Positions 29,228-39,343 are shown, counted from the first letter of the stretch. The stretch is 57,715 nucleotides of DNA from Candidatus Elulimicrobium sp. (GCA_020720365.1 DYOU01000007.1:1-57715), one strand, 5' to 3'. Numbers and translations: made by a program. The notes: generated from the sequence alone by a model not told the origin.

Positions 29228-30862
29228 ATGGTTAAAAGAATTTTTAGGTTGGTCCTCAAGATTATTTTGGGGACTTTTCTTTTTTACTTGTTTCTGGGGT
29301 TTATTGTGATCCCGATCGTCCTGAAATGGGGGATAGAGAGCCAGGCGTCCAAGATCCTGAAGGCGGTTGTTCTGGTGCGTTCGGTGAGTGTTAATCCGAT
29401 CATGTTGAGTGCCGGGATGAATGATTTTGAAGTTAAAGATGTAGACAAGCAGGTCCTGGTCGGTTTTGAAAAGTTAACATTTGATATCAGTTTTCTTTCT
29501 CTTTTTAAGAAAAGCTGTCGTATAGAATCTGTGCGGCTGGATGGATTAAGGGTGAATGTACGCTTGTTAGCAGGGAATCGGGTTAATTTAATGGATCTTG
29601 TTCCAGCGCCTTCATCCGCTCCTACGCTGCTTGAGCCGCAAGCAGTACCTTCCGGGGCTCTGGCTGATGCCTCGGAATGGCCGTTGGTTGTTGTGGATAG
29701 CGTATCGGTGAGACGCTCTCAGGTTTATTTTTCAGATGAAACGGTTACCCCTCGGTTTAAAACGACATTGGGAGATATTGATATTCAGTTGACGGGCCTG
29801 TCTACCGATCCTCAGAGCAGCTCAAAGCTTGTTTTTAAGGGAAAGCTGGATGAGAAAGGGTTGATCGCTCTTGAGGCCCAGATGAAGCCGTTCGCTCAGC
29901 CGCTTGATCTGGAGGCGGCGGTATCTTTAAATAATTATGCGTTAACAATATTGTCGCCTTATGTTGAGAAGTATACAGGCCGCAAGCTTGATGATGGCAA
30001 GTTTGATCTGAAGATGGATTATCGGATCGCTGGAAACAAGTTGACCGCTAGCCATAAGATTTTGATTCAGCATTTTACTTTTGGTCAGAAAATAGAAAGT
30101 AAAGATGCTCTTGTTCTGCCTTTCGGGCTTGCTTTGGCTTTACTGGAAGATTCGAATGGACAGATCAAGATTGCTTTGCCGGTGACGGGAGATATGTGTG
30201 ATCCGGAATTCAAATATTGGCCTTTGGTCGGACAAGTTGTAAAGAATTTCTTTTTTAAGGTTGTCACAAAGCCGTTTGCTTTTCTTGGATCGATGATGGG
30301 GAGTGAAAACGGTACGGATGAGCTGGGGTATGTTCGTTTTATTCCTGGCAGGGCAGATATGGCTGATGCGGAGGAAGAAAAATTGGTCACGATCGTGAAA
30401 GGGTTGAAAGAACGCCACAGGCTTCGCCTGCAAGTCCAAGGTAGTTATGATCCGGATACGGATTGGAAGGCGATCAAGGCCGCAACTTTGTTAAAAGATT
30501 ATAATGAGCTTAAACGAGAATCATCTGGTTCTGAAATGAACATCTATGAACAGTTGTATCAGCGGAGTTTTGGTGTCCGGGATCTTTGGGTAGTAACAAA
30601 GAAGTGCAAGCGTCGTGACGGCAGTTACGATGAGGAGAAAGTGGTAGAGGAGCTGAAGCGTCAGTTGATCGAGAATGCGCCTGCGGATCAAGCCGCCATG
30701 GAGGCTTTAGCGGCCGCGCGGGCCAAGCAGGTGTATGAGGCTGTCTTGTCTTTAGGGCTTGATCCTGAAAGGGTGAGTACCGCTCCTGGTCATGCTGTGC
30801 AAGGTAGTATGGGATTCGTGCCTTTGGAGTTCACCTTGACTGTTTTTGACAGTCAATCATGA
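29228..30862 (+). CDS. DUF748 / AsmA-like envelope protein
   Basis: N-terminal TM; 'LTFDISFLSLFKKSCRIESVRLDGLRVNV'; C-terminal 'RHRLRLQVQGSYDPDTDWKAIK' typical of DUF748. Confidence 0.8.
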   Translation: MVKRIFRLVLKIILGTFLFYLFLGFIVIPIVLKWGIESQASKILKAVVLVRSVSVNPIMLSAGMNDFEVKDVDKQVLVGFEKLTFDISFLSLFKKSCRIESVRLDGLRVNVRLLAGNRVNLMDLVPAPSSAPTLLEPQAVPSGALADASEWPLVVVDSVSVRRSQVYFSDETVTPRFKTTLGDIDIQLTGLSTDPQSSSKLVFKGKLDEKGLIALEAQMKPFAQPLDLEAAVSLNNYALTILSPYVEKYTGRKLDDGKFDLKMDYRIAGNKLTASHKILIQHFTFGQKIESKDALVLPFGLALALLEDSNGQIKIALPVTGDMCDPEFKYWPLVGQVVKNFFFKVVTKPFAFLGSMMGSENGTDELGYVRFIPGRADMADAEEEKLVTIVKGLKERHRLRLQVQGSYDPDTDWKAIKAATLLKDYNELKRESSGSEMNIYEQLYQRSFGVRDLWVVTKKCKRRDGSYDEEKVVEELKRQLIENAPADQAAMEALAAARAKQVYEAVLSLGLDPERVSTAPGHAVQGSMGFVPLEFTLTVFDSQS

Positions 30863-32076
30863 CCCGTCGCTCGCTGGCGGGGATATTCGGCGGAGGGTTG
30901 TTCGCCGTTGTTTTTCTTACAAGTTTTTTTCTGGCAGCCCAAAAGCCATTTTGGCTTGACGAACATTATTCATTGACCAAAGCCATTCTCGGGTATTCCT
31001 ATAGTCAAATTTGGCGGGGTCAATTGACAAAGGAGGGGAATAACTCGCCTTTCTTTTATGTGACTCAAAAATGGTTATGTGACCTTGTTTCGTATAGCCC
31101 TGCCAGCCTTCAGGCGTTAAAGGGCAGAGCCGTCCGGGCGAAAGAGCCAGGGACTTCCAGAGTTGTTAATGCCTGGATCTTTCCAGAAATTATTTTTTAT
31201 TATGATCCCTTCTCAACGTCTTATTTGCGTTTGATCTCTATTTTCTTTATGGCTTTAGCTCCTTCGGTATTGTTTTATTATTTTGCAAGGCGTTATTCTT
31301 TATGGTGGGGGAGTTATGCTTTTCTTCTATGCGTTTCTTCCTGGTTTTTCTGGTGGTATGGCCTTGAGGCAAGGCCGTATATTCATGTATTGGCCTTGAC
31401 TGTGTTGCAAATGATCCTTGCTCTGGAATTGCTGAGAGGTTCGTATCGAACAAAAATTTTATGGGTACTTTTGGGAGGGGTTAACATCCTGTTAGCCTTG
31501 ACAGCATCAACGAGTGCGATTCAGATCCTGGTGATAGCCTGTTTTCTGCTATGGGCCAAGCCTGCGTATTTGAGTTTTAGCAGGATGATAGTTGTGTTTA
31601 TCGTTCCGAGCTTGATCATTGTGTATTACTATTACTGGGTTATAAAGTTGAACTGCGGTTTTCATCAGCCTTTGCATAAATATTTTCTTGCAGTCATGCC
31701 GGTTGAGATACTGGCTATCATGGGGCTGTCAGCGTTGACGTTTCTTTGGGATCAAAAGCCTTTTTCAGAGGAGGATCTGACAGCGGGAGGCTTGTTAATG
31801 GTGACGGCAGGGATAGCGGCGTTGTATATGACTTGCCTGTTGTATTTTTATTTTGTTCAGCCTCCAGAGGGTAAGCGGTGGGCGTATTTTTATGAGCGTT
31901 ATCTTATTGCCCTGGTTCCTGTTGGGGTTATCGCCATGACAGTTTTGAGCCGGCAGTTGCTCCGGGTTGTCCGGTTGGGGTGGGTCCAGACGGGGTTGAT
32001 CGTTCTGTTTGTCTTGATCGTGATCGTGCGTTTATGGATTACGTATCAAAGAGTTCATTATTGGATTGGTTTCTGA
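30859..32076 (+). CDS. GT-C / family 39-like membrane glycosyltransferase
   Basis: 'QKPFWLDEHYSLTKAI' (DE motif after TM1), multi-TM; ATGA overlap with the upstream gene. Confidence 0.72.
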   Translation: MTRRSLAGIFGGGLFAVVFLTSFFLAAQKPFWLDEHYSLTKAILGYSYSQIWRGQLTKEGNNSPFFYVTQKWLCDLVSYSPASLQALKGRAVRAKEPGTSRVVNAWIFPEIIFYYDPFSTSYLRLISIFFMALAPSVLFYYFARRYSLWWGSYAFLLCVSSWFFWWYGLEARPYIHVLALTVLQMILALELLRGSYRTKILWVLLGGVNILLALTASTSAIQILVIACFLLWAKPAYLSFSRMIVVFIVPSLIIVYYYYWVIKLNCGFHQPLHKYFLAVMPVEILAIMGLSALTFLWDQKPFSEEDLTAGGLLMVTAGIAALYMTCLLYFYFVQPPEGKRWAYFYERYLIALVPVGVIAMTVLSRQLLRVVRLGWVQTGLIVLFVLIVIVRLWITYQRVHYWIGF

Positions 32077-32203
32077 TATAACAGGAAGTGAGCGTGAGTC
32101 TATTGAGCAATTTATTTTAGAAAGATTAATCGTGATATCAACTTGCGATTATGATATATTCTCTCCTGTATTCTTGTTTTGAAAAAATGAAAGGGGAGAG
32201 TTT

Positions 32204-33247
32204 ATGATGGATATGTTGTCAGACTTTTTTAACTTGAGATGGGGGAATTTTAATATGGATAAGCGATCGGTTGTGGCAGTCGGGATGATCGGGGTCATGT
32301 TGGTGGCTTTCTGGATGTTTGTCGGAATTGTGGATATTAAACCAACAGAGGTTGGGGTGGAAGTTGACAAGGTTCAGGGGAGGGTCATTGAAATGCCCCG
32401 GGGTGTCGGGTATCAGATCTTTAACAAGGTATCGACGGATATTATTGTTTATCATGTGGCCGCCCGTTCTTTCCCCGGCGATGTCATGAAGAATGAGAAT
32501 TCGGATACGTATACGCTTGACCTGAAGACCAATGATGGGCAGAAGATCAAGGTTGATCTGACAGTTCTTTACGCGCTGAAAGCGAATGAAGTCCCTGCTT
32601 TGCATCAGTCGATCGGTTTTAATTATGAGGATCAGATCCTGTTGCCGCAGATCCGATCTGAAGCGCGGATCGCGATCGGCAGTTATGCCGCTGAGGAAAT
32701 TTATAGCGGTAAAGTACGTGATGTGATCCAGAAAGAGATCGCAACGCGTTTGCAAAATGCTGTGGCCAAGTTCCCTGCCATTCAAATTCAGGATGCCTTG
32801 ATCCGTGATTTTGCGTTCAGCGCGGAGTTTGAACGGGCGATTGAGCAGAAAAAGCTTGCGGCTCAGCAGGTAGAGATCAACAAGAATCGGGCGTTGGCTC
32901 AAGAGCAGGAAGCTAATCGTCAGGAAGCTGAAGCTCGTGGAGGAAAATTGAAAGCGATCCAGGAAGCCGAAGGCCGCGCGCAGTCGGCGAAGATCGAGGC
33001 GGATGCCGAGCGTTATAAATTGGAACAGGAAGCTACGGGTAAGCTGGCGATCTACAAAGCAGATGCCGAAGGCAAGCGGCTTCAGGCAGAAGCTTTAGGC
33101 GGCGGACAGAATGTAGTGGCGTTAAAGTTCGCAGAGAATATTCCGGATAAATTTCGTGTATTCGCTATTCCCGTTGGACAAAATTCAACCAGCTTAATGG
33201 ACCTGAACGGGATGTTTAAGGGCATGTTCTCAGGGGCGCAGGAATAA
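32204..33247 (+). CDS. SPFH/band 7 (prohibitin-like) protein
   Basis: N-terminal TM, 'VDIKPTEVGVEVDKVQGRVIEMPRGVGYQIFNKVSTDIIVYHV', long Ala/Glu-rich helix. Confidence 0.9.
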   Translation: MMDMLSDFFNLRWGNFNMDKRSVVAVGMIGVMLVAFWMFVGIVDIKPTEVGVEVDKVQGRVIEMPRGVGYQIFNKVSTDIIVYHVAARSFPGDVMKNENSDTYTLDLKTNDGQKIKVDLTVLYALKANEVPALHQSIGFNYEDQILLPQIRSEARIAIGSYAAEEIYSGKVRDVIQKEIATRLQNAVAKFPAIQIQDALIRDFAFSAEFERAIEQKKLAAQQVEINKNRALAQEQEANRQEAEARGGKLKAIQEAEGRAQSAKIEADAERYKLEQEATGKLAIYKADAEGKRLQAEALGGGQNVVALKFAENIPDKFRVFAIPVGQNSTSLMDLNGMFKGMFSGAQE

Positions 33248-33256
33248 GGAGGGGAT

Positions 33257-33358
33257 ATGATAGCATTTTTGGAAACGGCTGTTCTGATCCAGGCGATCAT
33301 TATTGGGTTCTTGTTATTTAAAGTCCTGGATCTGCAGAAGAAGAAAGACGAGCAGTAA
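33257..33358 (+). CDS. 33-aa single-pass membrane microprotein (candidate)
   Basis: Translated by eye: MIAFLETAVLIQAIIIGFLLFKVLDLQKKKDEQ; AAGGAGGGG RBS; sits between two genes; absent from the ORF track. Confidence 0.6.
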   Translation: MIAFLETAVLIQAIIIGFLLFKVLDLQKKKDEQ

Positions 33359-33363
33359 TTGTA

Positions 33364-34083
33364 ATGTCAGCACCGATCGTGTGGGATGAGCAGGGCATGC
33401 CTCATTCGGTTGCGTTTGACGACAAATATTTTTGCAAGGATAGTGGTTATGAAGAGGCCATTTATGTGGCCTGTCAGGGGAATCATTTACGTGAGCGTTT
33501 TTCCGGGCTTGATCCGGATGTGCGGGGAATATTTACAATAATCGAGACCGGTTTTGGGACTGGTCTCGATTTTTGTTGTGTATGGCAGTTATGGGATGAA
33601 TGTGCCCCGAAAACATGGGGCCTTCATTTTATATCTGTTGAATTCGCCCCTCTCTCGGCAGAAGATATGGCTCGGGCATTAAGTCTTTGGGCCTGCCTGT
33701 CCCCGTATAAAGAAAAATTGCTTCAGGAGTATAGATCGGCATCAGGAGGGATCGGAGAATTTTCTTTCGAGGCCGGCCGCGTGCGGTTAACGTTGGTTTT
33801 TGAACATGTTATAGATGCGTTGAGAATAATCCGGGATAGAGGTTTCTCGCCCGACGGAGCAGATGCCTTGCTGCTAGATGGCTTTGCTCCCTCCAAGAAT
33901 CCGGAGATGTGGTCGGATGCTGTATTCGCAGGAGTACGGGCATTGAGCCGGCCGGGCACAACATTGTCAACATTTACGGTCGCTGGCTTTGTCCGCCGCG
34001 GCCTTGCGGCTCAGGGCTTTGAAGTGACGAGGATCACGGGCCATGGGGTAAAGAAGAATGTTTTAACAGGGGTTCTGGTATAA
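33364..34083 (+). CDS. MnmC-like (MnmC1/DUF752) tRNA methyltransferase domain protein
   Basis: 'DDKYFCKDSGYEEAIYVACQGNHLRERF', SAM motif 'IIETGFGTGLDF', 'LLLDGFAPSKNPEMWS'. Confidence 0.9.
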   Translation: MSAPIVWDEQGMPHSVAFDDKYFCKDSGYEEAIYVACQGNHLRERFSGLDPDVRGIFTIIETGFGTGLDFCCVWQLWDECAPKTWGLHFISVEFAPLSAEDMARALSLWACLSPYKEKLLQEYRSASGGIGEFSFEAGRVRLTLVFEHVIDALRIIRDRGFSPDGADALLLDGFAPSKNPEMWSDAVFAGVRALSRPGTTLSTFTVAGFVRRGLAAQGFEVTRITGHGVKKNVLTGVLV

Positions 34084-34118
34084 AATTCTTTTATCATGAC
34101 CCAGGGGCATTGTAACGT

Positions 34119-35852
34119 ATGAAACATGTGAAAGAAAATCAACTTGGGAGTTTAATGTTTTTAGCAGGGATCGCCGGTATTGTTTTATTAAGGCTGGTGA
34201 TATGGAAGTTTTTTTCAGGTGCCGAGACAATGGTTAAGGAGGACCTGAGCAATCTGATCGTGGCTTTCTTACAATTTTCGGCGGCGGCAGGTTTTATTGT
34301 TTACGCCTATCGACAACGCAGGGGTGTGTGGACGACCGGATTTGAATGGCCGTTGGGTTTGATGGCGGCGGCTTCTTTAGGGACTTTTTTTTATACATTA
34401 GATTTCTCGATGTCGCTGCGTTGGTGGCTTGCCTTGGCAGGAAGTATGGCGATGTTTTATGTATTGACACATACGTTGCAGGATCTTCAGCGGGTTAAAT
34501 GGTTCTTGTATTTTATTCTGGCCTGTGCCTGTCTGACGGCTTTCTTAGGTATTCAGGAGTTTTTTATGTTGTCTGCCCGCCAGCCTCAGCCTGGAGATGT
34601 GGATATAGCCAAGTACAATACCAGTTTTTATTATATTCTTGTTAATCGTCGGGTAACTTCTTTTCTGGGATGGCCGAACTCATTGGCGGGATATTTGTTG
34701 TTGATCTTTCCTTTTGCGGGCCTTTCTATTTTTATGGTTCGTCAGGTGTGGTTGAAATGTTTGCTGGGGGTGATATTTGCGGTTCTGGCAGGTGGCTTGC
34801 TGGTGACTTTTTCTTTTCTGGGGTGGCTGAGCCTCTTGTGTTCAACAGTGATTATTCTTCCGCTTGTCTTCAAGCGTCTTTTACCTCAAATGAATACGCA
34901 TTTAAAGGCTGTAGCGGTTGTTTTCGTTGGTATTCTGGCGATTTCTTTTCTGCTGGTTATTCTTCGTAAGGATTTCGCGGGGTCAATGCAGCCACGGATA
35001 GAATATTATATTCAGGCATGGGAATTGTTGAAGGCACAGCCTTGGGTTGGGTATGGATATGGGGCTTTTGGTATTGCGGCAAGGCCTATGGTGGAAACAG
35101 TGAATGGTTTTACCAATTATGTTCATAATTCTTTTTTGCAATGGTGGGTTGAGTGCGGGCTCCTTGGTCTGGCAGGTATTCTTTCTTTGATAGGCGTTTA
35201 CATTACCGCGGCACGCAGGATCCTTTTGCATTTTAAAGAAGGGGAAGGTAGTTTTGTTGCGATCGCGGTGGTATGGGGGATGTCGGCATTCCTGGTGGAT
35301 AATTTATTCAGTTTCACATTTATCAAACCTAATATTGCCGTGCATGGCTGGGCCATGATGGCGGTCTTTGCGGCGCTTTACCGGCAAACCTTGAAGCCGT
35401 CAGCGGGAGCTTTAGGGATTATTTCCGCAGGAGTTGGGTTTTCTTTGTGCATTGTTTCATTACTTGTGACCGGGGTTTTGATGGCGGCGCTTTTTTTTCT
35501 GCATTATGGAATGACCTCATTTCGAAACGGAGATATTGATGCGGCAGGCCGTGCCTTTGTGAGTGGTTCGTTGATCGACCGCTGGTCGTCTGCATATCCT
35601 TCAGCCGCGGGAGATGCCGCGATCAGGGTCTATCAGATGAGTGGAAGAGAATCGCATCTTCGTCTGGCAGAAGAGAATTTTCTGGAAGCCGTCCGCCGAG
35701 AGCCTTTGCAGTATGGTCCGCATCTTGTGCTGAGCCGTATTTATACGGCTTTAGGAGAGACAGATAAGGCATTAGCGTATGCGCGTGAATCCAAACGGTT
35801 ATCGCCGTATGAATATAACCGGGATATGTCACTGATCATGCCAAAGCACTGA
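34119..35852 (+). CDS. O-antigen ligase/polymerase-like (Wzy_C) membrane protein with C-terminal TPR-like tail
   Basis: Multi-TM; 'LLKAQPWVGYGYGAFGIA...YVHNSFLQWWVECGLLGLAGILSL'; C-terminal 'AYPSAAGDAAIRVYQ...VLSRIYTALGETDKALAYARESKRLSP'. Confidence 0.87.
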   Translation: MKHVKENQLGSLMFLAGIAGIVLLRLVIWKFFSGAETMVKEDLSNLIVAFLQFSAAAGFIVYAYRQRRGVWTTGFEWPLGLMAAASLGTFFYTLDFSMSLRWWLALAGSMAMFYVLTHTLQDLQRVKWFLYFILACACLTAFLGIQEFFMLSARQPQPGDVDIAKYNTSFYYILVNRRVTSFLGWPNSLAGYLLLIFPFAGLSIFMVRQVWLKCLLGVIFAVLAGGLLVTFSFLGWLSLLCSTVIILPLVFKRLLPQMNTHLKAVAVVFVGILAISFLLVILRKDFAGSMQPRIEYYIQAWELLKAQPWVGYGYGAFGIAARPMVETVNGFTNYVHNSFLQWWVECGLLGLAGILSLIGVYITAARRILLHFKEGEGSFVAIAVVWGMSAFLVDNLFSFTFIKPNIAVHGWAMMAVFAALYRQTLKPSAGALGIISAGVGFSLCIVSLLVTGVLMAALFFLHYGMTSFRNGDIDAAGRAFVSGSLIDRWSSAYPSAAGDAAIRVYQMSGRESHLRLAEENFLEAVRREPLQYGPHLVLSRIYTALGETDKALAYARESKRLSPYEYNRDMSLIMPKH

Positions 35853-35892
35853 CTCTTGCCTTTTTTCGTTTCATAGTTAATACTTTATTATT

Positions 35893-37905
35893 ATGACGAT
35901 CTATTCAATGATCATTCAGAGTATGCGTTGTATTGTGGCAGGTGTATGTATGATGAGTGCGCTTGTGATGAGTATTCCCGCAAAGGGTTGGGCTGCGTCT
36001 GGGCCTTATGCGGCGATGGAGCTTCCCGTTCCTGGCCAAATGATGTCACTGAGTTCTAGCACCGATCCCGTCAGGCTTGAAGGGGTCAGGGTATACAGCC
36101 AAGAGCCTTTTCGTTTTGACTTTATTGTGAATAGAGGCCAGGCTGGTGAGGATGTTCGTCAGGAGAGCGAGCGCCTGATCCGGTATTTTCTAGCGGCCTT
36201 GACGGTTCCCGAGGAGGATCTTTGGGTCAACTTATCTCCATTTGAAGAAAACCGCATTATTCCGGAAAAGTTTGGGCAGACAGAGCTGGGCCGGGATCTC
36301 TTATCAGAAGACTATGTACTTAAACAGGTGGCTTCTTCGTTAGTCTATCCTGATGGGGCTGTGGGCAGGGTTTTTTGGAAGAAAGTGTATGCGTTAGCTG
36401 CGGAGAAGTTTGGGATTGATCGCACTGATATTCCGCTAGATGCATTAACTAAAGTATGGATCGTGCCTTCTCAAGCACTTATTTATGAAGATCCAGGAAC
36501 GTCTACGGCATATATTCTTGAATCACGTATGAAAGTGATGCTTGAGAGTGATCATCAGGCTCAAAAGGGAGGGACGGAGAATTCTTCATACATGAGTTCA
36601 GTGGAGTTGGCGAACAAAGATCCGTTGCAGGGAATATCAGAGCAGGTGATCCGTTCGGTTATTATTCCTTTGCTTGAACAAGAGGTGAATGAAGGGGCTC
36701 ATTTCAGTCGTTTACGTCAGGCGTATCAATCTTTGATCCTGGCGGCATGGTATAAACGGAAAGTGAAGGCAAGCCTTTTGGCTTCTGTCTATGTGGATCA
36801 GCGAAGGGTGAAGGGAATAGAGACCGGGGAACCTTTGGCATCGGCGAGAATTTATGAACAGTATCGTCAAGCTTTTCGGCAAGGTGTTTTTAATATTATT
36901 CGGGAAGAACGTATCGGAGAAGAGGAAGATTTTATTGCGCGTAAATATTTTTCCGGTGGGCTGGAGATGGGGGTTGATACAGTAATTCAGATTACCGGTT
37001 TTCAGGATCCAGCCATGGCAGCAGTATTTCGGGAAAGATATGCTTTGCCTGGAGGTGATCAGCGGGTGATTGTTTCGGCGGTGCTAGATCCGGAATTTGA
37101 GGGACAGAGAGAATTGATAAATAGTTCACAACCTGTTGCGGCGATTGATAATGCAATGAAGACTGTGCCGGATCTGTTTAACATGCTTTATAAAGAGGTC
37201 AGTTTTCGTCCGTTATCTCTTGCTGATGCGGAAGCATTACCGATTGAAGACAGCCTCAGCTTTGTGGATCATCCGATATTTAACCCATCAGGTGTGAGTG
37301 TGGTTGCTTTGTATGGAAGGAGTGTATTAAGAAAGACAGATGCTATCTTGCAGGGAGTGGCGATCGTCAGGCAGAGTGACTTCAGGTACAGCGTAGGACG
37401 GAATGATGTGCAAGCCTTCTTGCAGGTTTTCCGATTCGAGAAGACAGATATATTTAAAGAGGCTTTATTGGCCAGGGTTTTGAATGAATTGCGGATGGGG
37501 CGATCTAATCTGCAGGCGTGGAAGTATTTATTAGCTGTTGCCCCCGATAACAAGGAGGCTTTGGAGTTCTTTTTTAAGGCAGGGTTTGTGCTTTTGGCAA
37601 AGAAATTTGATAGTGGCTCAGAGGATCCGGACTATTATGTGATCACGGTCCAACGGGCCGAAGTTTTTGTGAAACGGGTGATGAAGAGCCGATGGTATCC
37701 GGATGATGCTCAAACCGCTAATACGGGTGGTATTGATATGCGTGATGAGCAGATGGTACTTCAGGTTCAGGGGGTTCCATCTTCTGCCGAAGTTTCAACA
37801 GCGAAATTTATTGATCCTTCCGCGTATATGAACGTTCCGGGATTCTCTGTGAGGATCATTGATTTAAAGGATTCAAAGTTCTGTCCCTTGACAGGATGTC
37901 ATTAA
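35893..37905 (+). CDS. large secreted protein of a family recalled from Omnitrophota; C-terminal region possibly GNAT-like
   Basis: Signal peptide; 'MELPVPGQMMSLSSSTDPVRLEGVRVYSQEPFRFDFIVNRG...LIRYFLAALTVPEEDLWVNLSPFEENRIIPEKFGQTELGRDLLSEDYVLKQ'; C-terminal 'NKEALEFFFKAGFVLLAKKF'. Confidence 0.6.
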   Translation: MTIYSMIIQSMRCIVAGVCMMSALVMSIPAKGWAASGPYAAMELPVPGQMMSLSSSTDPVRLEGVRVYSQEPFRFDFIVNRGQAGEDVRQESERLIRYFLAALTVPEEDLWVNLSPFEENRIIPEKFGQTELGRDLLSEDYVLKQVASSLVYPDGAVGRVFWKKVYALAAEKFGIDRTDIPLDALTKVWIVPSQALIYEDPGTSTAYILESRMKVMLESDHQAQKGGTENSSYMSSVELANKDPLQGISEQVIRSVIIPLLEQEVNEGAHFSRLRQAYQSLILAAWYKRKVKASLLASVYVDQRRVKGIETGEPLASARIYEQYRQAFRQGVFNIIREERIGEEEDFIARKYFSGGLEMGVDTVIQITGFQDPAMAAVFRERYALPGGDQRVIVSAVLDPEFEGQRELINSSQPVAAIDNAMKTVPDLFNMLYKEVSFRPLSLADAEALPIEDSLSFVDHPIFNPSGVSVVALYGRSVLRKTDAILQGVAIVRQSDFRYSVGRNDVQAFLQVFRFEKTDIFKEALLARVLNELRMGRSNLQAWKYLLAVAPDNKEALEFFFKAGFVLLAKKFDSGSEDPDYYVITVQRAEVFVKRVMKSRWYPDDAQTANTGGIDMRDEQMVLQVQGVPSSAEVSTAKFIDPSAYMNVPGFSVRIIDLKDSKFCPLTGCH

Positions 37906-37950
37906 ATGTTATACTTCGCATATCCTCTTTATTAATGTTTTTATAGATAA

Positions 37951-39318
37951 ATGACTAAAAAAACACAAACCTTTTTTCTCACCATTCTTTTATTTTTTAT
38001 ACCGCAGGCATGTTTTGCGGCGATAAGCCTAAGTGTTAATCCTGTTGATGGAAGCAACACCCTGCGTTTCAGGCCTTCTGTAGGCGGCATGGAAGATAGA
38101 AAAGAGATCCGTATTCGAGTTAATTCAACGGGAGGTACTCGTTACCAGGTTTTTCAGCGTTTAATGGAACCTCTGGTGAATGAAAAAGGTGAGACCTTGG
38201 ATATTCAGGTATTACAGACAGCGACAACCGGTAATTCGAATGCTTCCGGAACGCTGTATATGCAAAATATTGATCGGATGAGTATGGGAGAGCAGCTTTT
38301 ATATACATCAGGGCAGAATGGCGACAGTGATTCTTTTACGGTTGCTTATGCGGTTGATGCTGGAGTTGTGGATCGGAGCGGTATTTTTTGTGGTCGGGTT
38401 GTTTTTACGGTGCGGGCTATAGGAGAAGCGTCTCAGGAGCAGACATCGGTTAATATCATGATAGAAACGCTTTCTGTATGGAAAGCCGAGGTGGCCGGCG
38501 GCCGGAATAAGGGGTTGGTTCGGGTAAAAGATACAGATGTGACGGATCAGAGTGCTGATTTTGTTAAAGTATCATTTGCCGGTAGTTCTCATCAGGAAGT
38601 TCGTATTTATCAAGAGGTTTTTTCATTGCCGGAAGATGCTCAGGCCAATGAAATGAAAGAAGATGTTTTAAGGTTTTCAGTTGGAGCCAATGACGAGAAG
38701 GGTGTTCGGGCGGCAGGGGTTTCTTCGTTGGGCAGGGACAGCGTTCTTTTATATGCCGGCCAGGCTCAGGAGAATGATATCATCATCCGGTTCTTTGTGG
38801 ATCCGAAGGTTATTGCCCTTCAGGATGCAGGAACGTATTTTGGTAAGGTTAAGTATATTGTCGAGACCAATGATAAAAGGCAAGAGTTCCAGGTTGACCT
38901 GGAATGTGAGGTTCAGCCTGTTTTTACCGTTGATGTTATCCTGCCTCCGGAAGGCGTAAGTTTTAAAAATATTTTACCGAATGCACCGCCTTCGGAGCAT
39001 GAAGTTGTAGTTACAGTTCGCTCCAATCTTCATCGTCCCTATCAGATCCTGCAGGATATGCAGGCTCCGATGGTGAATGAAAAAGGCGAGGCTTTAAAGA
39101 AAGAATATTTTTCCATGAAAGTCGATCTTTCCGGGATGAAGGGCAAGACAAAGTTCACTGATTTTACGCCGATGGAAACCGGAGAATATACCATTTTCTC
39201 ATCGGATAATCAGGGCACAGCGGGTACCTTCAGGGTGATTTATCAGCTGCAGGGGTACCCTCAGATGAGCGGAGGCAATTATGCGGCTCCGATACGTTTT
39301 TCGTTGAATCAAAACTAG
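37951..39318 (+). CDS. secreted protein with three tandem fimbria-like beta domains
   Basis: Signal peptide; repeated 'YQVFQRLMEPLVNEKGETL' / 'YQILQDMQAPMVNEKGEAL' and domain-end motifs 'SGIFCGRVVF', 'AGTYFGKVKY', 'GGNYAAPIRF'. Confidence 0.65.
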   Translation: MTKKTQTFFLTILLFFIPQACFAAISLSVNPVDGSNTLRFRPSVGGMEDRKEIRIRVNSTGGTRYQVFQRLMEPLVNEKGETLDIQVLQTATTGNSNASGTLYMQNIDRMSMGEQLLYTSGQNGDSDSFTVAYAVDAGVVDRSGIFCGRVVFTVRAIGEASQEQTSVNIMIETLSVWKAEVAGGRNKGLVRVKDTDVTDQSADFVKVSFAGSSHQEVRIYQEVFSLPEDAQANEMKEDVLRFSVGANDEKGVRAAGVSSLGRDSVLLYAGQAQENDIIIRFFVDPKVIALQDAGTYFGKVKYIVETNDKRQEFQVDLECEVQPVFTVDVILPPEGVSFKNILPNAPPSEHEVVVTVRSNLHRPYQILQDMQAPMVNEKGEALKKEYFSMKVDLSGMKGKTKFTDFTPMETGEYTIFSSDNQGTAGTFRVIYQLQGYPQMSGGNYAAPIRFSLNQN

Positions 39319-39343
39319 GTTAAACAAAAAAAAGGAGAGATGC

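Noticed and set aside
32219-32902. 227-aa minus-strand ORF
   Set aside because: Antisense shadow of the SPFH gene; no plausible product.
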